Shown here in pieces: positions 1-8,143 of a DNA stretch of 64,000 bases. The stretch covers positions 1-64,000 of the forward strand of contig DATBAV010000043.1 of NCBI GenBank assembly GCA_036271315.1, given 5' to 3'. The stretch is from VRUE01 sp036271315. Its GTDB lineage: Bacteria; Actinomycetota; Thermoleophilia; Solirubrobacterales; 70-9. The position numbers were made by a program, and so were the translations under genes. Below the pieces are notes generated by a model. It made no database searches, was not told the DNA's origin, and saw only the letters and a program-made list of their open reading frames with translations. Positions within the stretch are counted from its first letter, which is position 1. Each line of letters starts with the position of its first letter.

Positions 1-1
1 G

Positions 2-142
2 CTCTCCTACTTCAACGCCGGTTGTCCCGCTCCGGAGGGTTCCCCGCGCACCGTCTTCCCGCTGGCGCTGGCCTCCTTTGCTTTTGCCGACGGGACGGAA
101 CTGAGCGCGAAGGTGGAAAAGGCTTGCGCGGTTAGGGAATAG
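2..142 (+). CDS. 3' end of an unidentified protein gene
   Basis: An open frame enters from the left edge and ends at TAG 140-142, giving 46 residues (begins LSYFNAGCPAPEGSPR, ends EKACAVRE). Composition and codon use look coding, and a hairpin follows 27 bases later. The start and most of the protein lie outside the window, so the family cannot be named. It is the last gene before the mobile region. Confidence 0.5.
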   Translation, partial: LSYFNAGCPAPEGSPRTVFPLALASFAFADGTELSAKVEKACAVRE

Positions 143-168
143 CTGCCTGAAAAGGCACGTCTCAGAGC

Positions 169-206
169 ACTGAAACACAGTGCCCCGAGCTGTGTCCGGT
201 TTCAGT
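169..206. terminator. Hairpin after the left-edge gene
   Basis: ACTGAAAC plus ACACAG pairs with CTGTGT plus GTTTCAGT around a 9-base loop, with a 3-base bulge (CCG). No long T tract follows, so termination is inferred from position. The loop and inner stem contain a 14-base copy of the 3' end of the tRNA-Arg gene found at 1470-1483. Confidence 0.4.
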
Positions 207-220
207 AGATAGGCGACACC

Positions 221-240
221 TGTGTCGAGACATAGGAGAC
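221..240. repeat. Left inverted repeat of the IS481 element
   Basis: TGTGTCGAGACATAGGAGAC. It matches the reverse complement of 1444-1463 except at two positions (A for C at positions 8 and 14). Confidence 0.8.
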
Positions 241-260
241 CCAACGAAGGGAGATCTCCT

Positions 261-1417
261 GTGGCAAAGGCGCGGTACCTGGTCGAGGCGCATCTGGTCG
301 AAGGCCGCTCGGTCTCAGAGCTGGCAGCGGCCCACGGCGTGCATCGCAGCTGGATCTACAAGCTCTTGGCTCGGTATCGAGAAGGCGGCTATGAGGCCTG
401 GAGCCACGCTCCAGGGCACCGCGGCGCAGTCCCAACGCGACGCCCGAGGAGTTGGTGCGGGAAGTCGTGTCCCTGCGAGTGCAGCTGCTCTCGCAGGGCC
501 ACGACTGCGGCGCGCAGACGATCGCCCACCACCTCGCCCGCAAGGGGACCGACCGCGTTCCCTCGGTCTCGACGATCTGGCGGATCTTGCGCCGTGAGGG
601 CCTGGTGGTCCCCCAGCCCCAAAAGCGCCCGCGCTGCTCGCCGATCCGCTTTGAGGCCGAGCTGCCCAACGAGATGTGGCAAGCCGACATCACCCACTGG
701 CGGCTGGCAGATGGACGCGACGTGGAGATCCTCAACATGATCGATGACCACTCGCGCTTGTTTTTGGCCTCCCGTGCCTTCCCCACCACCAAGGCCGCCG
801 ACGTGGTCGACGTCTTTCGCTCTGCGATTGACCTCCACGGGGCTCCGGCGTCCTTGCTTTGCGACAACGGCGCCGTCTTCACTGCCACTCCCCGGGGCGG
901 CAAGGTGCTCTTGCAGGTCGAGATGGAGCGCCTGGGGATCACCGCCAAGAACTCGCGGCCCTACCACCCCCAGACCTGCGGCAAGGTCGAGCGCCTGCAC
1001 CAGACGCTGAAGCGCTACCTGGCGAGGCAGGTCCCTGTGAAGACGCTCCTCGAGCTGCAGGGACAGCTCGATGCCTTCGTGCACTACTACAACACGATCA
1101 GGCCCCACCGGGCCTCAGGGGGGCGCACGCCACTGCAGGCCTACAGCGCCCGGATCAAAGCCCGGCCGGTCGAGGGGCCTGAGACCGAGACTCACTTCCG
1201 CATCCGCCACGACAAGGTCGACACGGCCGGAACGGTCACCCTGCGCCACGACTCAAAGCTCCACCACATCGGCCTGGGCAGGGCTCACAAAGGAAAGCCG
1301 GTCAAGCTCCTCATCGCCGACCGAGACATCCGGATACTCGATCCCGAGACGGGTGAGCTGATCCGCCGGCTGACCCTCGATCCGCGTCGGGACTACCAGC
1401 CGCTTGGAGGGACCTGA
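261..1417 (+). pseudogene. IS481-family transposase, frameshifted
   Basis: GTG 261 has a purine-rich ribosome site (aagggaga) about seven bases upstream. The first frame encodes the N-terminal helix-turn-helix (AKARYLVEAHLVEGRSVSEL onward). Near 431 homology passes to the -1 frame, which carries the rest to 1417: second HTH, then the DDE core with D in MWQADITHW, D in SLLCDNGAVF and E in GKVERLHQTLK. All catalytic acids remain. The sequence around the break (cagtcccaacg) is not a classical XXXYYYZ slippery heptamer, so a simple indel is more likely than programmed frameshifting, but this is not settled. Confidence 0.75.
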
Positions 1418-1443
1418 GGTGTCTACGATGTCGCGCGACATCT

Positions 1444-1463
1444 GTCTCCGATGTCGCGACACA
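1444..1463. repeat. Right inverted repeat of the IS481 element
   Basis: Its reverse complement is TGTGTCGCGACATCGGAGAC. A second, inner copy of the gatgtcgcgacat palindrome lies at about 1427-1442, so the right end carries two tandem transposase-site-like sequences. Confidence 0.8.
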
Positions 1464-1471
1464 TCACATAG

Positions 1472-1548
<77 letters not shown>

Positions 1549-2781
1549 CTACCGGAAAAGGCTCTGCTGGGCCGTTTCCGGTGATTGTGAGTCGTCCGCG
1601 CTCGGCTCAGATTCGACAGAAACAGGCTCTCCGCTGCCCATTGCTGCCCATTCGAGGGCTGCATCGAACTCGCGAAGCGCCACGCCGATCAGCCTCTCGC
1701 GGCGTCGCACAGCACTAGCGTAGACCTTCATCGAGAACCCCGGCTCGGTGTGTCCAAGCTGGTTCGCCACGTACACGGGGTCGTCGCCAAGGGCGAAGCG
1801 CAGGCTCGCGTAGAGGCGTCGCAGCGAGTGCGGCGTCACGGCTTCGTCAATAGGTCGCAGGCCAAGCTCATCGAGCCTCGTGTTGGCTCGGCGAAGCGCC
1901 GTCTTCAAGCGCCGCTCGACGTTGCTGACGCTCTGCCGCTGACCCTTGCGGTTGCGGAACATCGGACCCTCGCTGCTGCGCAGCGTGCGGAGCTTGTAGG
2001 TGGCGAGTTCCTTGCGCAGGGCGTCGGGCAGATCGACCTGGCGGACGCCCGCCTCGGTCTTCGATTCGCCAACGGTGAGCGTGCCGCTGGCCGGGTCGAA
2101 GTCGGGCCAGTCGAGCCCGCAGGTCTCGCCGTTGCGCAGTCCTGCTCCCGCCATCGTGGCGACCATCGGCCGCAGCTTGCGCGAAGCCTCGAGGAGCGAG
2201 GGCAGCTGCTCCGGCTCGATGGTCGGGCGGTTCGGCGTGCTGCGCTTGACCCGCCGCCTTCTTCCACGTGCCGGGTTGCGCGCCGCGTCGATGTGTCCGT
2301 AGTCGCCGGCAGCGTCGAGGATCATCGCCAGCAACCCGAGCGACTTATTGATCTGGTTCGGCCCAAGCGCTCCCTCGCGGAGCTTGGCTGCCTTGTAGCG
2401 GTCGACGTCCTCGGGACCGATCTGATCGAGGTGCATTGAGGCGAGGTGGGGGAGAAGGTGGCCGCTCAACAGCCAGCGGTAGCTCTTGATCGTCTTCGGC
2501 CGTAGCTCCGGTTCCCGGCTCTCCAGCCATTCCGATGCGAACTCGTGGAAGGTGGGTGCTTCGGCTATCTGTGGAGCCTGAGCAGGCTCGTATGGCCGCC
2601 AGATGCCGCGCTCTACGTCAGCGAGGACGTGGCGCAGCTCGGCCTCTGCTCGTCGCCGGTCCCAGCCCGCCTCACTTGTCCCCAGCGCTAAGTAGCGCCG
2701 CTTGCCGTAGGCCCGGAACCTAATCGCCCAGGCCCGTCCGTCCTGCGGCTCGATCACCTGTCCTGTCGCCCAGCGAGGCAT
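1549..2781 (-). CDS. Tyrosine recombinase / integrase
   Basis: A 410-residue site-specific recombinase that would integrate and excise the element at tRNA-Arg. It has an N-terminal arm-binding region (about 1-70), a SAM-like core-binding domain (about 72-170) and a catalytic domain with the full active site: R216 (GAGLRNGE), K241, H318 and R321 (HSLR), H344 (QLGH) and Y354 (KVYAS). ATG 2781 lies six bases after the stop of the excisionase-like gene. The 3' end is three bases from the tRNA 5' end, with the repeat core overlapping it, as expected for an att-linked int gene. Confidence 0.93.
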   Translation of the reverse strand: MPRWATGQVIEPQDGRAWAIRFRAYGKRRYLALGTSEAGWDRRRAEAELRHVLADVERGIWRPYEPAQAPQIAEAPTFHEFASEWLESREPELRPKTIKSYRWLLSGHLLPHLASMHLDQIGPEDVDRYKAAKLREGALGPNQINKSLGLLAMILDAAGDYGHIDAARNPARGRRRRVKRSTPNRPTIEPEQLPSLLEASRKLRPMVATMAGAGLRNGETCGLDWPDFDPASGTLTVGESKTEAGVRQVDLPDALRKELATYKLRTLRSSEGPMFRNRKGQRQSVSNVERRLKTALRRANTRLDELGLRPIDEAVTPHSLRRLYASLRFALGDDPVYVANQLGHTEPGFSMKVYASAVRRRERLIGVALREFDAALEWAAMGSGEPVSVESEPSADDSQSPETAQQSLFR

Positions 2782-2787
2782 CCCTGC

Positions 2788-3177
2788 CTAAGCCGCCGAG
2801 GGTGGGTCGCTCTCTCCCGATCCGTGAATTGGAAGCAACTCCACCCGGCCCTCCGATCCCTGAGGTTGACTCGCCCGCTTACCCGAGCGGGCGGGCGGGT
2901 CAGCCGCTGGCTTGCCATCCACCCTCCGCAGCACCCGCGCTGCGATTTCAGGATCGAACCGAAGTCGAGGCTTCGCACCTGTGCCGAGCTTGATCGCGCC
3001 AAGCTCGATCGCGTGGGAGTACACCCAAGAGCGCTCGATCCCAAACCGCCGCGCCAGCTCAGCAGCATCGACCAGCTCTCGCCGCTGAAGCCCGCGCTTT
3101 TCGAGCAGCTCAACCACCCGGCGAGCGATTGCCTCGACGGTCTGCGGATCGAGCCTGATGCGAGGATCTCGTCTCAT
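2788..3177 (-). CDS. Excisionase-like helix-turn-helix protein
   Basis: 129 residues if started at ATG 3177 (MRRDPRIRLDPQTVEAIARR). A longer frame to 3312 exists but its extra residues look non-coding. The middle (VDAAELARRFGIERSWVYSH) is a winged-helix/MerR-like DNA-binding motif found in excisionases and recombination directionality factors; the tail is polar and disordered. Position immediately before int on the same strand supports a role in excision or in control of int. Function is inferred from motif and context. Confidence 0.7.
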   Translation of the reverse strand: MRRDPRIRLDPQTVEAIARRVVELLEKRGLQRRELVDAAELARRFGIERSWVYSHAIELGAIKLGTGAKPRLRFDPEIAARVLRRVDGKPAADPPARSGKRASQPQGSEGRVELLPIHGSGESDPPSAA

Positions 3178-3577
3178 GCCCCGTAGGTGCCAAATGGGGC
3201 TCCGCTTGATCCACTTGTTCGGCAAAAGACCGAAGGTCAGGGGTACTGCCGGGCCTCCATACAGGCGGCCCCCACACGGCGGAGCCGTGCCACAATCGGC
3301 CGCCGGGGGCACGGCCGGAGTAAGCCAGCTCCATCACGCCCGAGCCTTCCTGACGTTTGGGATCACCAAACTGCGGCCCAGGCACGAACCCGGAGGGTGC
3401 GTAGTGTGTCGGCGGTTGGGTTGTTGCTGTTTGAGTTCTTCCTTTGCCTGCTTCTTTAGGTCCTTCTTCTTGCTTCTCTTGGCTTTTGGTTTTGGCTTGG
3501 CTCTTTCTTGGCTTGCTTCTTCTTTTGCCTTCTTGCTTGTTGGGTTTTGGTTGGTCTCTTTTTGCTCTTAGCTTCAT
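3110..3577 (-). CDS. Possible Lys-rich small protein, translationally coupled
   Basis: A 155-codon frame whose ATG overlaps the stop of the upstream XRE gene (ATGA at 3574-3577), the classical coupling signal. The first 50 residues are highly basic (MKLRAKRDQPKPNKQEGKRR onward) and encoded by a purine-rich tract quite unlike the flanking DNA. The last 22 codons or so overlap the excisionase-like gene in another frame. No family is recognised. It may be a DNA-binding element protein or a chance frame across a low-complexity tract, and the start overlap is the main support. Confidence 0.3.
   Translation of the reverse strand: MKLRAKRDQPKPNKQEGKRRSKPRKSQAKTKSQEKQEEGPKEAGKGRTQTATTQPPTHYAPSGFVPGPQFGDPKRQEGSGVMELAYSGRAPGGRLWHGSAVWGPPVWRPGSTPDLRSFAEQVDQAEPHLAPTGHETRSSHQARSADRRGNRSPGG
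3284..3315. other. Inverted repeat inside the int/xis module
   Basis: GCCGTGCC (3284-3291) and GGCACGGC (3308-3315) form a perfect 8-bp stem around a 16-base loop. It lies upstream of the excisionase-like start at 3177 and could be a directionality-factor or regulator site; the role is unknown. Confidence 0.35.
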
Positions 3578-3846
3578 TGGCTCGTCGCATCCGGCCGGCG
3601 GAAGCCGCCGCGCGTGAACTCGCCCGGCTGCCAGTCGATGCCGTCGAGCAGGCTGGACATAGGGACTCCCAGGGCACCAGCCAGCTTTGCCAGGGTGTCG
3701 ATGCGGGGGATACGGCCGCCGCGCTCAAGCAGGCCGATCTCGGTGCGATGCAGCGAGGCTCGGAAGCTCAGCTCCTCCTGGGTGATGCTCGCGCCCTCGC
3801 GGGCGCTCGCCAGGTTCTCGCCGAAGCGCTGAGCCACGACGCTCAA
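3574..3846 (-). CDS. XRE-family transcriptional regulator
   Basis: A 90-residue protein that is almost entirely one Cro/C1 helix-turn-helix (QEELSFRASLHRTEIGLLER). TTG 3846 overlaps the stop of the preceding gene; GTG 3837 is an alternative start. It sits second in a minus-strand operon of small regulators leading to xis and int, so it probably controls element maintenance or excision. Confidence 0.85.
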   Translation of the reverse strand: MSVVAQRFGENLASAREGASITQEELSFRASLHRTEIGLLERGGRIPRIDTLAKLAGALGVPMSSLLDGIDWQPGEFTRGGFRRPDATSQ

Positions 3847-4127
3847 CTGACGCCCCCGAGCAGCTCGTCAAAGCGCACAGCAGCCCGGCTCGGGGCAAGG
3901 CGTCGGCAGTCGCAAGAGAGCAGCCCGTCGCGACTCAGTTCCCGTATGGCTCGCTCTACGGCGTCTTGTTCGCAACTCTGCAGATCGGCCTCGACCCGCA
4001 GGGCAAGCTCCAAGATCGTGAGCTGGGCGGGGTGCAGGAGCAGCACCTGCGTGAGGACCGAGCGCTCCATGATCTCGTCCTCTTGGGCGGGCGTAGACAT
4101 GCCCGGCCGGATATCTTCGTTGTGCAT
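3843..4127 (-). CDS. Small winged-helix-like element protein
   Basis: 94 residues starting at ATG 4127, with AGGAGG 11 bases upstream. The core (VLLLHPAQLTILELALRV, then DAVERAIRELSRDGLLSC, ending AAVRFDELLGG) has the pattern of a short winged helix, with a recognition helix before a hydrophobic wing. Similar small proteins accompany regulators in actinobacterial integrative elements; that comparison is from memory. Its end overlaps the XRE start. Its gene diverges from the + strand XRE gene at 4281, so the 4128-4280 region holds both promoters. Confidence 0.6.
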   Translation of the reverse strand: MHNEDIRPGMSTPAQEDEIMERSVLTQVLLLHPAQLTILELALRVEADLQSCEQDAVERAIRELSRDGLLSCDCRRLAPSRAAVRFDELLGGVS

Positions 4128-4216
4128 GGGAGCTCATACCTCCTGTGCCATGCCCCCGGCTGTTCCACCAGCGCGGGGGCGCTTTGTCGTTGGGCCGGCG
4201 AGGCTACCGTAACTTC

Positions 4217-4234
4217 TGCTTAAGCACAAGTGCT
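4217..4234. promoter_or_regulatory. Nested palindromes between divergent regulators
   Basis: TGCTTAAGCA (4217-4226) is a perfect palindrome and overlaps AGCAC-AA-GTGCT (4223-4234). The position, between two divergent regulator genes each followed by element genes, suits an operator for one of the XRE proteins. Binding is inferred only. Confidence 0.4.
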
Positions 4235-4280
4235 GAGACGGGTGGATCAAAGCGCCTGCGTCTGAGAGCGTGCGCAGAAG

Positions 4281-4517
4281 ATGCGCCGCTCCGATCAGCC
4301 CCAGCCCGCCCTAGGCAAGGCAATCCGCCAACTCCGGGAAAAGCGCGGCATGACCCAGGAAGCCCTAGCTCAGGACGCTGGCGTCACGGTCGGCCACATG
4401 TCAATGATCGAACGCGGCCATTCCAATCCGACCTGGGGCACGATCAAAGGCGTTGCAAACGCACTAGAGATCTCGATTGCTGACATCGCGACGCTCTCGC
4501 TTGAATTCGAGACTTAG
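4281..4517 (+). CDS. XRE-family transcriptional regulator
   Basis: A 78-residue single-domain Cro/C1-type repressor. The helix-turn-helix is clear (LGKAIRQLREKRGMTQEALA, then AGVTVGHMSMIERGHSNPTW). It is transcribed away from the minus-strand regulator operon and ahead of the cargo genes, and probably controls the bidirectional promoter region. It is about the minimal length for the family. Confidence 0.9.
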   Translation: MRRSDQPQPALGKAIRQLREKRGMTQEALAQDAGVTVGHMSMIERGHSNPTWGTIKGVANALEISIADIATLSLEFET

Positions 4518-4542
4518 CCGACTCAGCTAATACCTTTCGGGA

Positions 4543-4836
4543 GTGACCGATCCATTTATCCGTCCGCTTGCGCGGGATGCTCGTGTACTTGTAGAGCTTT
4601 CAGGGCGGCCTCTAGAGGGCTACGCGATCATGCTCCAGCTGCGGGTCGATGGGCGTTGGAAAACGATTCGCCTGTTCGACAATGCCCACGGCGACCACGA
4701 TATGCATCGCTACACTGGGACTGAGAAGCAACCCGCTGAGCGATTCGCTGAGGGATCAGCAAACGAGGTCGTACCCATGGCAATCAGCTATCTAATCGAC
4801 CACTGGGAAGCAATTGCAAGATCATGGAAGAGCTAG
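4543..4836 (+). CDS. Small hypothetical protein, pair member 1
   Basis: A 97-residue protein from GTG 4543 (MTDPFIRPLARDARVLVELS) with a beta-rich centre and a polar DNAHGDHDMHRY motif at about residues 46-57. No confident family match. The gene overlaps the next one by 13 bases in another frame, so the two are co-translated. Base composition is clearly lower in GC than the chromosome, in line with the Kiwa genes that follow. The tight pair of small genes resembles a toxin-antitoxin arrangement, but no toxin motif was recognised. Confidence 0.6.
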   Translation: MTDPFIRPLARDARVLVELSGRPLEGYAIMLQLRVDGRWKTIRLFDNAHGDHDMHRYTGTEKQPAERFAEGSANEVVPMAISYLIDHWEAIARSWKS

Positions 4837-5171
4837 AGCACAGCAAGTTCACCGAGGCTGGCCAGATCGCGAATGAGCGTCTGATTGAAGCGGTGGTTGA
4901 TCCTGATCGCTATCCGGAAGGAACCGCTTTCATTGCGGCGGATCAGGAGCATTTCGGTGCAATCCTCGCTGAGGCGATTGCTGACCGCCGGCCGCTTGCA
5001 ATCGTCTATCCCGACGGCCGGGAGATAGTTGCGGCTCCTAGAGGGGGCGCTCTCGCATTCGTCGAGCATCTATTGGAGCGTCGGCGCGACTCCAAAGATC
5101 AGCAGCCTTCTGTCCCTCTGCCTGCTGACTATCAGGTTGAGATTAGAGAGCAGCGCCTAGCCGTCGGGTAA
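4824..5171 (+). CDS. Small hypothetical protein, pair member 2
   Basis: A 115-residue protein starting at ATG 4824 inside the preceding gene. It reads MEELEHSKFTEAGQIANERL and then a mixed alpha/beta region with PDRYPEGTAFIAADQEHFG and a C-terminal polar tail. No family recognised. Fifty bases separate its stop from kwaA, so it could be read from the same promoter as the defence genes. Confidence 0.55.
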   Translation: MEELEHSKFTEAGQIANERLIEAVVDPDRYPEGTAFIAADQEHFGAILAEAIADRRPLAIVYPDGREIVAAPRGGALAFVEHLLERRRDSKDQQPSVPLPADYQVEIREQRLAVG

Positions 5172-5220
5172 AGCCCTGCGCCGCGTGTCATGAATTGCTC
5201 CGGGCCTAAGTGGCGTTGTC

Positions 5221-5775
5221 ATGCCAAATCCTAGGTTCGCCTTCGCGCTGTTTCTCAGCTCGTATTCGCCCGCATTCCTCATCATTGCGATCCGTGCATT
5301 TCAGCACTCTTGCTTCTTGTTTTGGACATCGTTGCTGCTAGCGATTCTTTCGGCCTCAGCGTTTCTAATCTTCATTAAGGTCGCCCGGAGCGGGGGACCA
5401 TTTGCCGGTACGGTGGAAGAAGTAGAGGATCGCGATAGTGACCTAGCTGCATACGTAGCCACCTATCTCCTTCCATTCGTGATGGTTTCCGATCCGACGA
5501 CGCAAGATGTCCTAGCGCTCGCAGTCTTCCTCTTTTTTATCGGACTTCTATGGGTAAACAGTCGGATGATTTACCTCAACCCGCTACTCGTGCTTTTCCG
5601 ATACCGTGTCTTCCTTGTTAAGGTACGCACGCAGGGCGGCGGGTCTCTCCCGCGGGCCTTTTTGCTGAGTCAACAGACCGATCTCAACACTGGAGACAGA
5701 GTCAAGATAGACCGCCTCGCCAACGGCGTCTTCATCGATCTCACTCCCCGCGATGCCTCCATTCGAGCCCAGTGA
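5221..5775 (+). CDS. kwaA: Kiwa defence membrane component KwaA
   Basis: 184 residues. The N-terminal segment FALFLSSYSPAFLIIAIRAF and three further hydrophobic stretches (about 33-54, 77-90, 95-118) indicate a four-helix inner-membrane protein with a soluble C-terminal part after MIYLNPLLVLFRYR. Length, topology, the SYSP..LIIAIR opening and the KwaB gene downstream fit KwaA, the membrane sensor of Kiwa anti-phage systems. The end overlaps kwaB by 23 bases. Moderate GC and position between att repeats support transfer as mobile cargo. Confidence 0.78.
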   Translation: MPNPRFAFALFLSSYSPAFLIIAIRAFQHSCFLFWTSLLLAILSASAFLIFIKVARSGGPFAGTVEEVEDRDSDLAAYVATYLLPFVMVSDPTTQDVLALAVFLFFIGLLWVNSRMIYLNPLLVLFRYRVFLVKVRTQGGGSLPRAFLLSQQTDLNTGDRVKIDRLANGVFIDLTPRDASIRAQ

Positions 5776-6688
5776 ATTCCCCCGCGACGACCTTGTCACG
5801 AAGTTGGCTGACGCCACCATCCAAGTCGTCTTTGGTTACAAGAACTCCCCTATCGATTGGGACTTCCAGCGCTTGCGACTTCATGAGGGACTTCCAGATC
5901 AATTTCGTGAGACCGTCCTCGCAGCAGCAGAAAACCTGAGAGACGAGCGGGTAGGCCGCGACTATGATCCTGAGTGGGATCTCAAGTCCGACGAATTTCT
6001 GTATCTCTCGAACGATCCGCCGGTGGGCGGGGATTTCTTTACCCAACTCCCAAACTTCGGCACGTTCGCGGAGTTTCAAGAGCGCCGCCGAATTAGGCAG
6101 CCAAACATTTGGCTGGTGATCGCGCAGCTTTCCGACGACACTTTGGCGTATTTCGGGGCGAGAATAACTCGCTCGCTCGTGCTTGAGCGTACAAGCCGGC
6201 TGCTTCGAGTTGTCTATCGGGATGAGGCTTTTGACTCTCTGGACGAGACGGTGATTACCTTTAGACCCAGCTTCGACTGGATTGCTTGGCAAGACACGCT
6301 GATCGTGCTCAACGAGAAAGGCTTTCACGGGACCTTTCGCGACATCCCGGCTCTTGTTGCCAAGGTGGACGAGCACCTTTCATCAGTGAGCGAGCACGTT
6401 GGCATCGCCAATCTTTCCGACTTCGCGGAAAGGATCAAGTCCTACCCCGCGATGATGGTCAAGCTGCAACGAATCGTCGAGCGCGCTGACATGCACACGC
6501 GAGACCCGGAAATCCTACGGAAGTACGGCCAAGAATACGCCATAGACGTCGATTGGAATGGTGACCAAATGGTCTTCGATGGCTCCGTTGAGAAGCAATG
6601 GAACATCCTCCGACTGCTCGATGAGGCAAGAACTCTGGGTCCGGTGACGGGGAAGCATTGGGACACATCAAGCAAGACCGAAGTCTGA
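5753..6688 (+). CDS. kwaB: Kiwa defence effector KwaB (DUF4868)
   Basis: 311 residues, the normal size for KwaB. The DUF4868-type region spans about 25-290, with landmarks PIDWDFQRLRLHEGLPDQF, DYDPEWDLKSDEFLYLSNDP, NIWLVIAQLSDDTLAYFGAR and GFHGTFRDIPALVAKVDEHL. In known Kiwa systems KwaB partners with membrane KwaA and acts on phage DNA processes at the membrane. The start lies within kwaA, so production is coupled. Its stop is nine bases before the next gene. The assignment rests on remembered family features and the gene pair, not on a search. Confidence 0.8.
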   Translation: MPPFEPSEFPRDDLVTKLADATIQVVFGYKNSPIDWDFQRLRLHEGLPDQFRETVLAAAENLRDERVGRDYDPEWDLKSDEFLYLSNDPPVGGDFFTQLPNFGTFAEFQERRRIRQPNIWLVIAQLSDDTLAYFGARITRSLVLERTSRLLRVVYRDEAFDSLDETVITFRPSFDWIAWQDTLIVLNEKGFHGTFRDIPALVAKVDEHLSSVSEHVGIANLSDFAERIKSYPAMMVKLQRIVERADMHTRDPEILRKYGQEYAIDVDWNGDQMVFDGSVEKQWNILRLLDEARTLGPVTGKHWDTSSKTEV

Positions 6689-6697
6689 GGAGGACAC

Positions 6698-7006
6698 ATG
6701 GCTGACAACTACGATCTTATACGGCAGGCGATTATCGATTTAAAACAGGTTGTGGCTAGTTACCGAGGCTATCTGCGAGAGCTGTGCCCACATACCATTG
6801 GAACCAAGAACGGCCGCAAGCAAGCGCTTTTCTTCCAGTTTGGGGGGGAAAGCAGCAGTGGCCTACCTCCTGGGGGAGAGTGGCGATGTATCCCGGTGGA
6901 TGAGATGACTGACGTTTTGGTCGGAGGAGGCGAATGGCATACGGATGGTCGCCATAGTCAGCCGCAGACCTGTATAGACGAGATTGATGTTGAGGTCACT
7001 CACTGA
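6698..7006 (+). CDS. WYL-like small protein in the Kiwa operon
   Basis: 102 residues with a strong ribosome site (gaggagg, five to six bases before ATG 6698), nine bases after the kwaB stop. The order of an N-terminal helix (LIRQAIIDLKQVVASYRGYL), a PHTIGTKNGRKQALFFQFGG strand-turn-strand and GEWRCIPVDEMTDV resembles a stand-alone WYL-type beta-barrel, a ligand-sensing fold common in phage-defence loci. It has no DNA-binding domain of its own. It may be a third Kiwa component or a regulator; function is inferred from context. Confidence 0.5.
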   Translation: MADNYDLIRQAIIDLKQVVASYRGYLRELCPHTIGTKNGRKQALFFQFGGESSSGLPPGGEWRCIPVDEMTDVLVGGGEWHTDGRHSQPQTCIDEIDVEVTH

Positions 7007-7029
7007 CGCGCTTGGTATCTGCCGCTCTG

Positions 7030-7060
7030 TTTGGGCAGCGGAGGGATGTCGCTGCCCAAA
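7030..7060. terminator. Hairpin after the Kiwa operon, family TTGGGCAGCG
   Basis: TTTGGGCAGCG and CGCTGCCCAAA form a perfect 11-bp stem around a 9-base loop, 23 bases after the last Kiwa-operon gene. Nearly the same hairpin recurs at 7958-7986 and 8891-8919. Termination in either direction is likely. Confidence 0.6.
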
Positions 7061-7158
7061 CGCGCATTAATCGTGCGTAATCCGAAGGAATCAAGAGAAG
7101 CTTCAGCCGAGGTGCGTCCCCCTTGTCAGAGCCAAAAACTCCCGTTCTTCCAGATCAA

Positions 7159-7592
<434 letters not shown>

Positions 7593-7612
<20 letters not shown>

Positions 7613-7916
7613 CGACTTTCCCCTCGGCTAGGGCATCGTGAATCATTGTTCCCGAAAGCCCCCCCCATTCACGGACATGGTCCTCGCTGGCAACCACCAC
7701 ATCGGCGGGCACGCCTAGCTCTCCGACGAGCCTTGCGAGTCGTGCCGACTCGCCAAAGTGATCTCTAACCTCGGGCTCGATCACCAGGAAATCGAAGTCG
7801 CTGTCGGCCTTCTCTTCTCCTCGTGCGTAGGAGCCAAAGAGGATGACTTTGGCCTCGGGCCCGGCGGCCTCGGCCAGCGCCGCCCCAGCTTTGTCGATCA
7901 GGTCGCGAGATGCCAT
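7593..7916 (-). CDS. Minimal nucleotidyltransferase (antitoxin of pair 1)
   Basis: 107 residues from ATG 7916 (MASRDLIDKAG); a longer frame to 8042 exists but the paralogue at 8531 shares this start. The GSX10DXD active site is intact (LFGSYARGEEKADSDFDFLV). Related MNT antitoxins AMPylate their HEPN partner. A TACCGT box six bases before ATG indicates leaderless transcription. The gene overlaps the HEPN gene downstream. Confidence 0.82.
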
Positions 7917-7922
7917 GTCGAC

Positions 7923-7928
7923 ACGGTA
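7923..7928 (-). promoter_or_regulatory. Leaderless -10 box of MNT gene 1
   Basis: TACCGT on the minus strand is followed by GTCGAC and then ATG, so the transcript would start at or next to the start codon. The same box and spacing occur before MNT gene 2 and the 58-residue gene. Confidence 0.55.
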
Positions 7929-7957
7929 GCGGAGCGTCCTACGGACGATGCAATTCA

Positions 7958-7986
7958 TTGGGCAGCGAGGCAATTTCGCTGCCCAA
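7958..7986. repeat. Hairpin TTGGGCAGCGA, second copy
   Basis: Perfect 11-bp stem (7958-7968 with 7976-7986) and 7-base loop, upstream of MNT gene 1. Together with flanking sequence (gcaattcattgggcagcg, then atagaaccacggcaatcgac) it is shared with the region at 8880-8945, showing the two cassettes descend from one. Confidence 0.65.
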
Positions 7987-8084
7987 AACGGAATAGAACC
8001 ACGGCAATCGACGGCAATCGGCCGCCGCGCGAAGCACTGCACAGCCGGCTCTGCAGAGCCAAAACGCGCACTCCTCCGCTTTGA

Positions 8085-8125
8085 TTAGGAGGAGTCGCTC
8101 TATCCAGCTGAGCTATCGGGGCGGG
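8085..8125. repeat. tRNA-Arg 5'-half direct repeat, third copy
   Basis: 41 bases matching 1507-1548 except for one missing G in the anticodon-stem segment (ggagg for ggaggg). It separates MNT/HEPN cassette 1 from cassette 2. The upstream sequence (cagagccaaaa) is also shared with that before the 7159 copy. Confidence 0.78.
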
Positions 8126-8143
8126 AAGGGCAAAGCGTAGAGG

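Larger units (their letters stand above)
221..1463 (+). mobile_element. IS481-family insertion sequence
   Basis: A 1243-bp element bounded by 20-bp inverted repeats that match at 18 of 20 positions (221-240 and 1444-1463, beginning TGTGTCG) and containing one DDE transposase. Size, TGT ends and the transposase type fit IS481. No target duplication directly abuts the ends (gacacc on the left, tcacat on the right), which suggests an old insertion or rearranged flanks. The right end lies eight bases from the 3' end of tRNA-Arg. Confidence 0.85.

Noticed and set aside
219..1469. Target-site duplication of the IS481 element
   Set aside because: The bases directly outside the inverted repeats do not match, and the 14-base match further out does not abut the ends.
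3508..3571. A Phe/Leu-rich 'membrane peptide' on the + strand
   Set aside because: It is produced by the polypyrimidine tract; no start signal or continuation, and the opposite strand has the coupled start.
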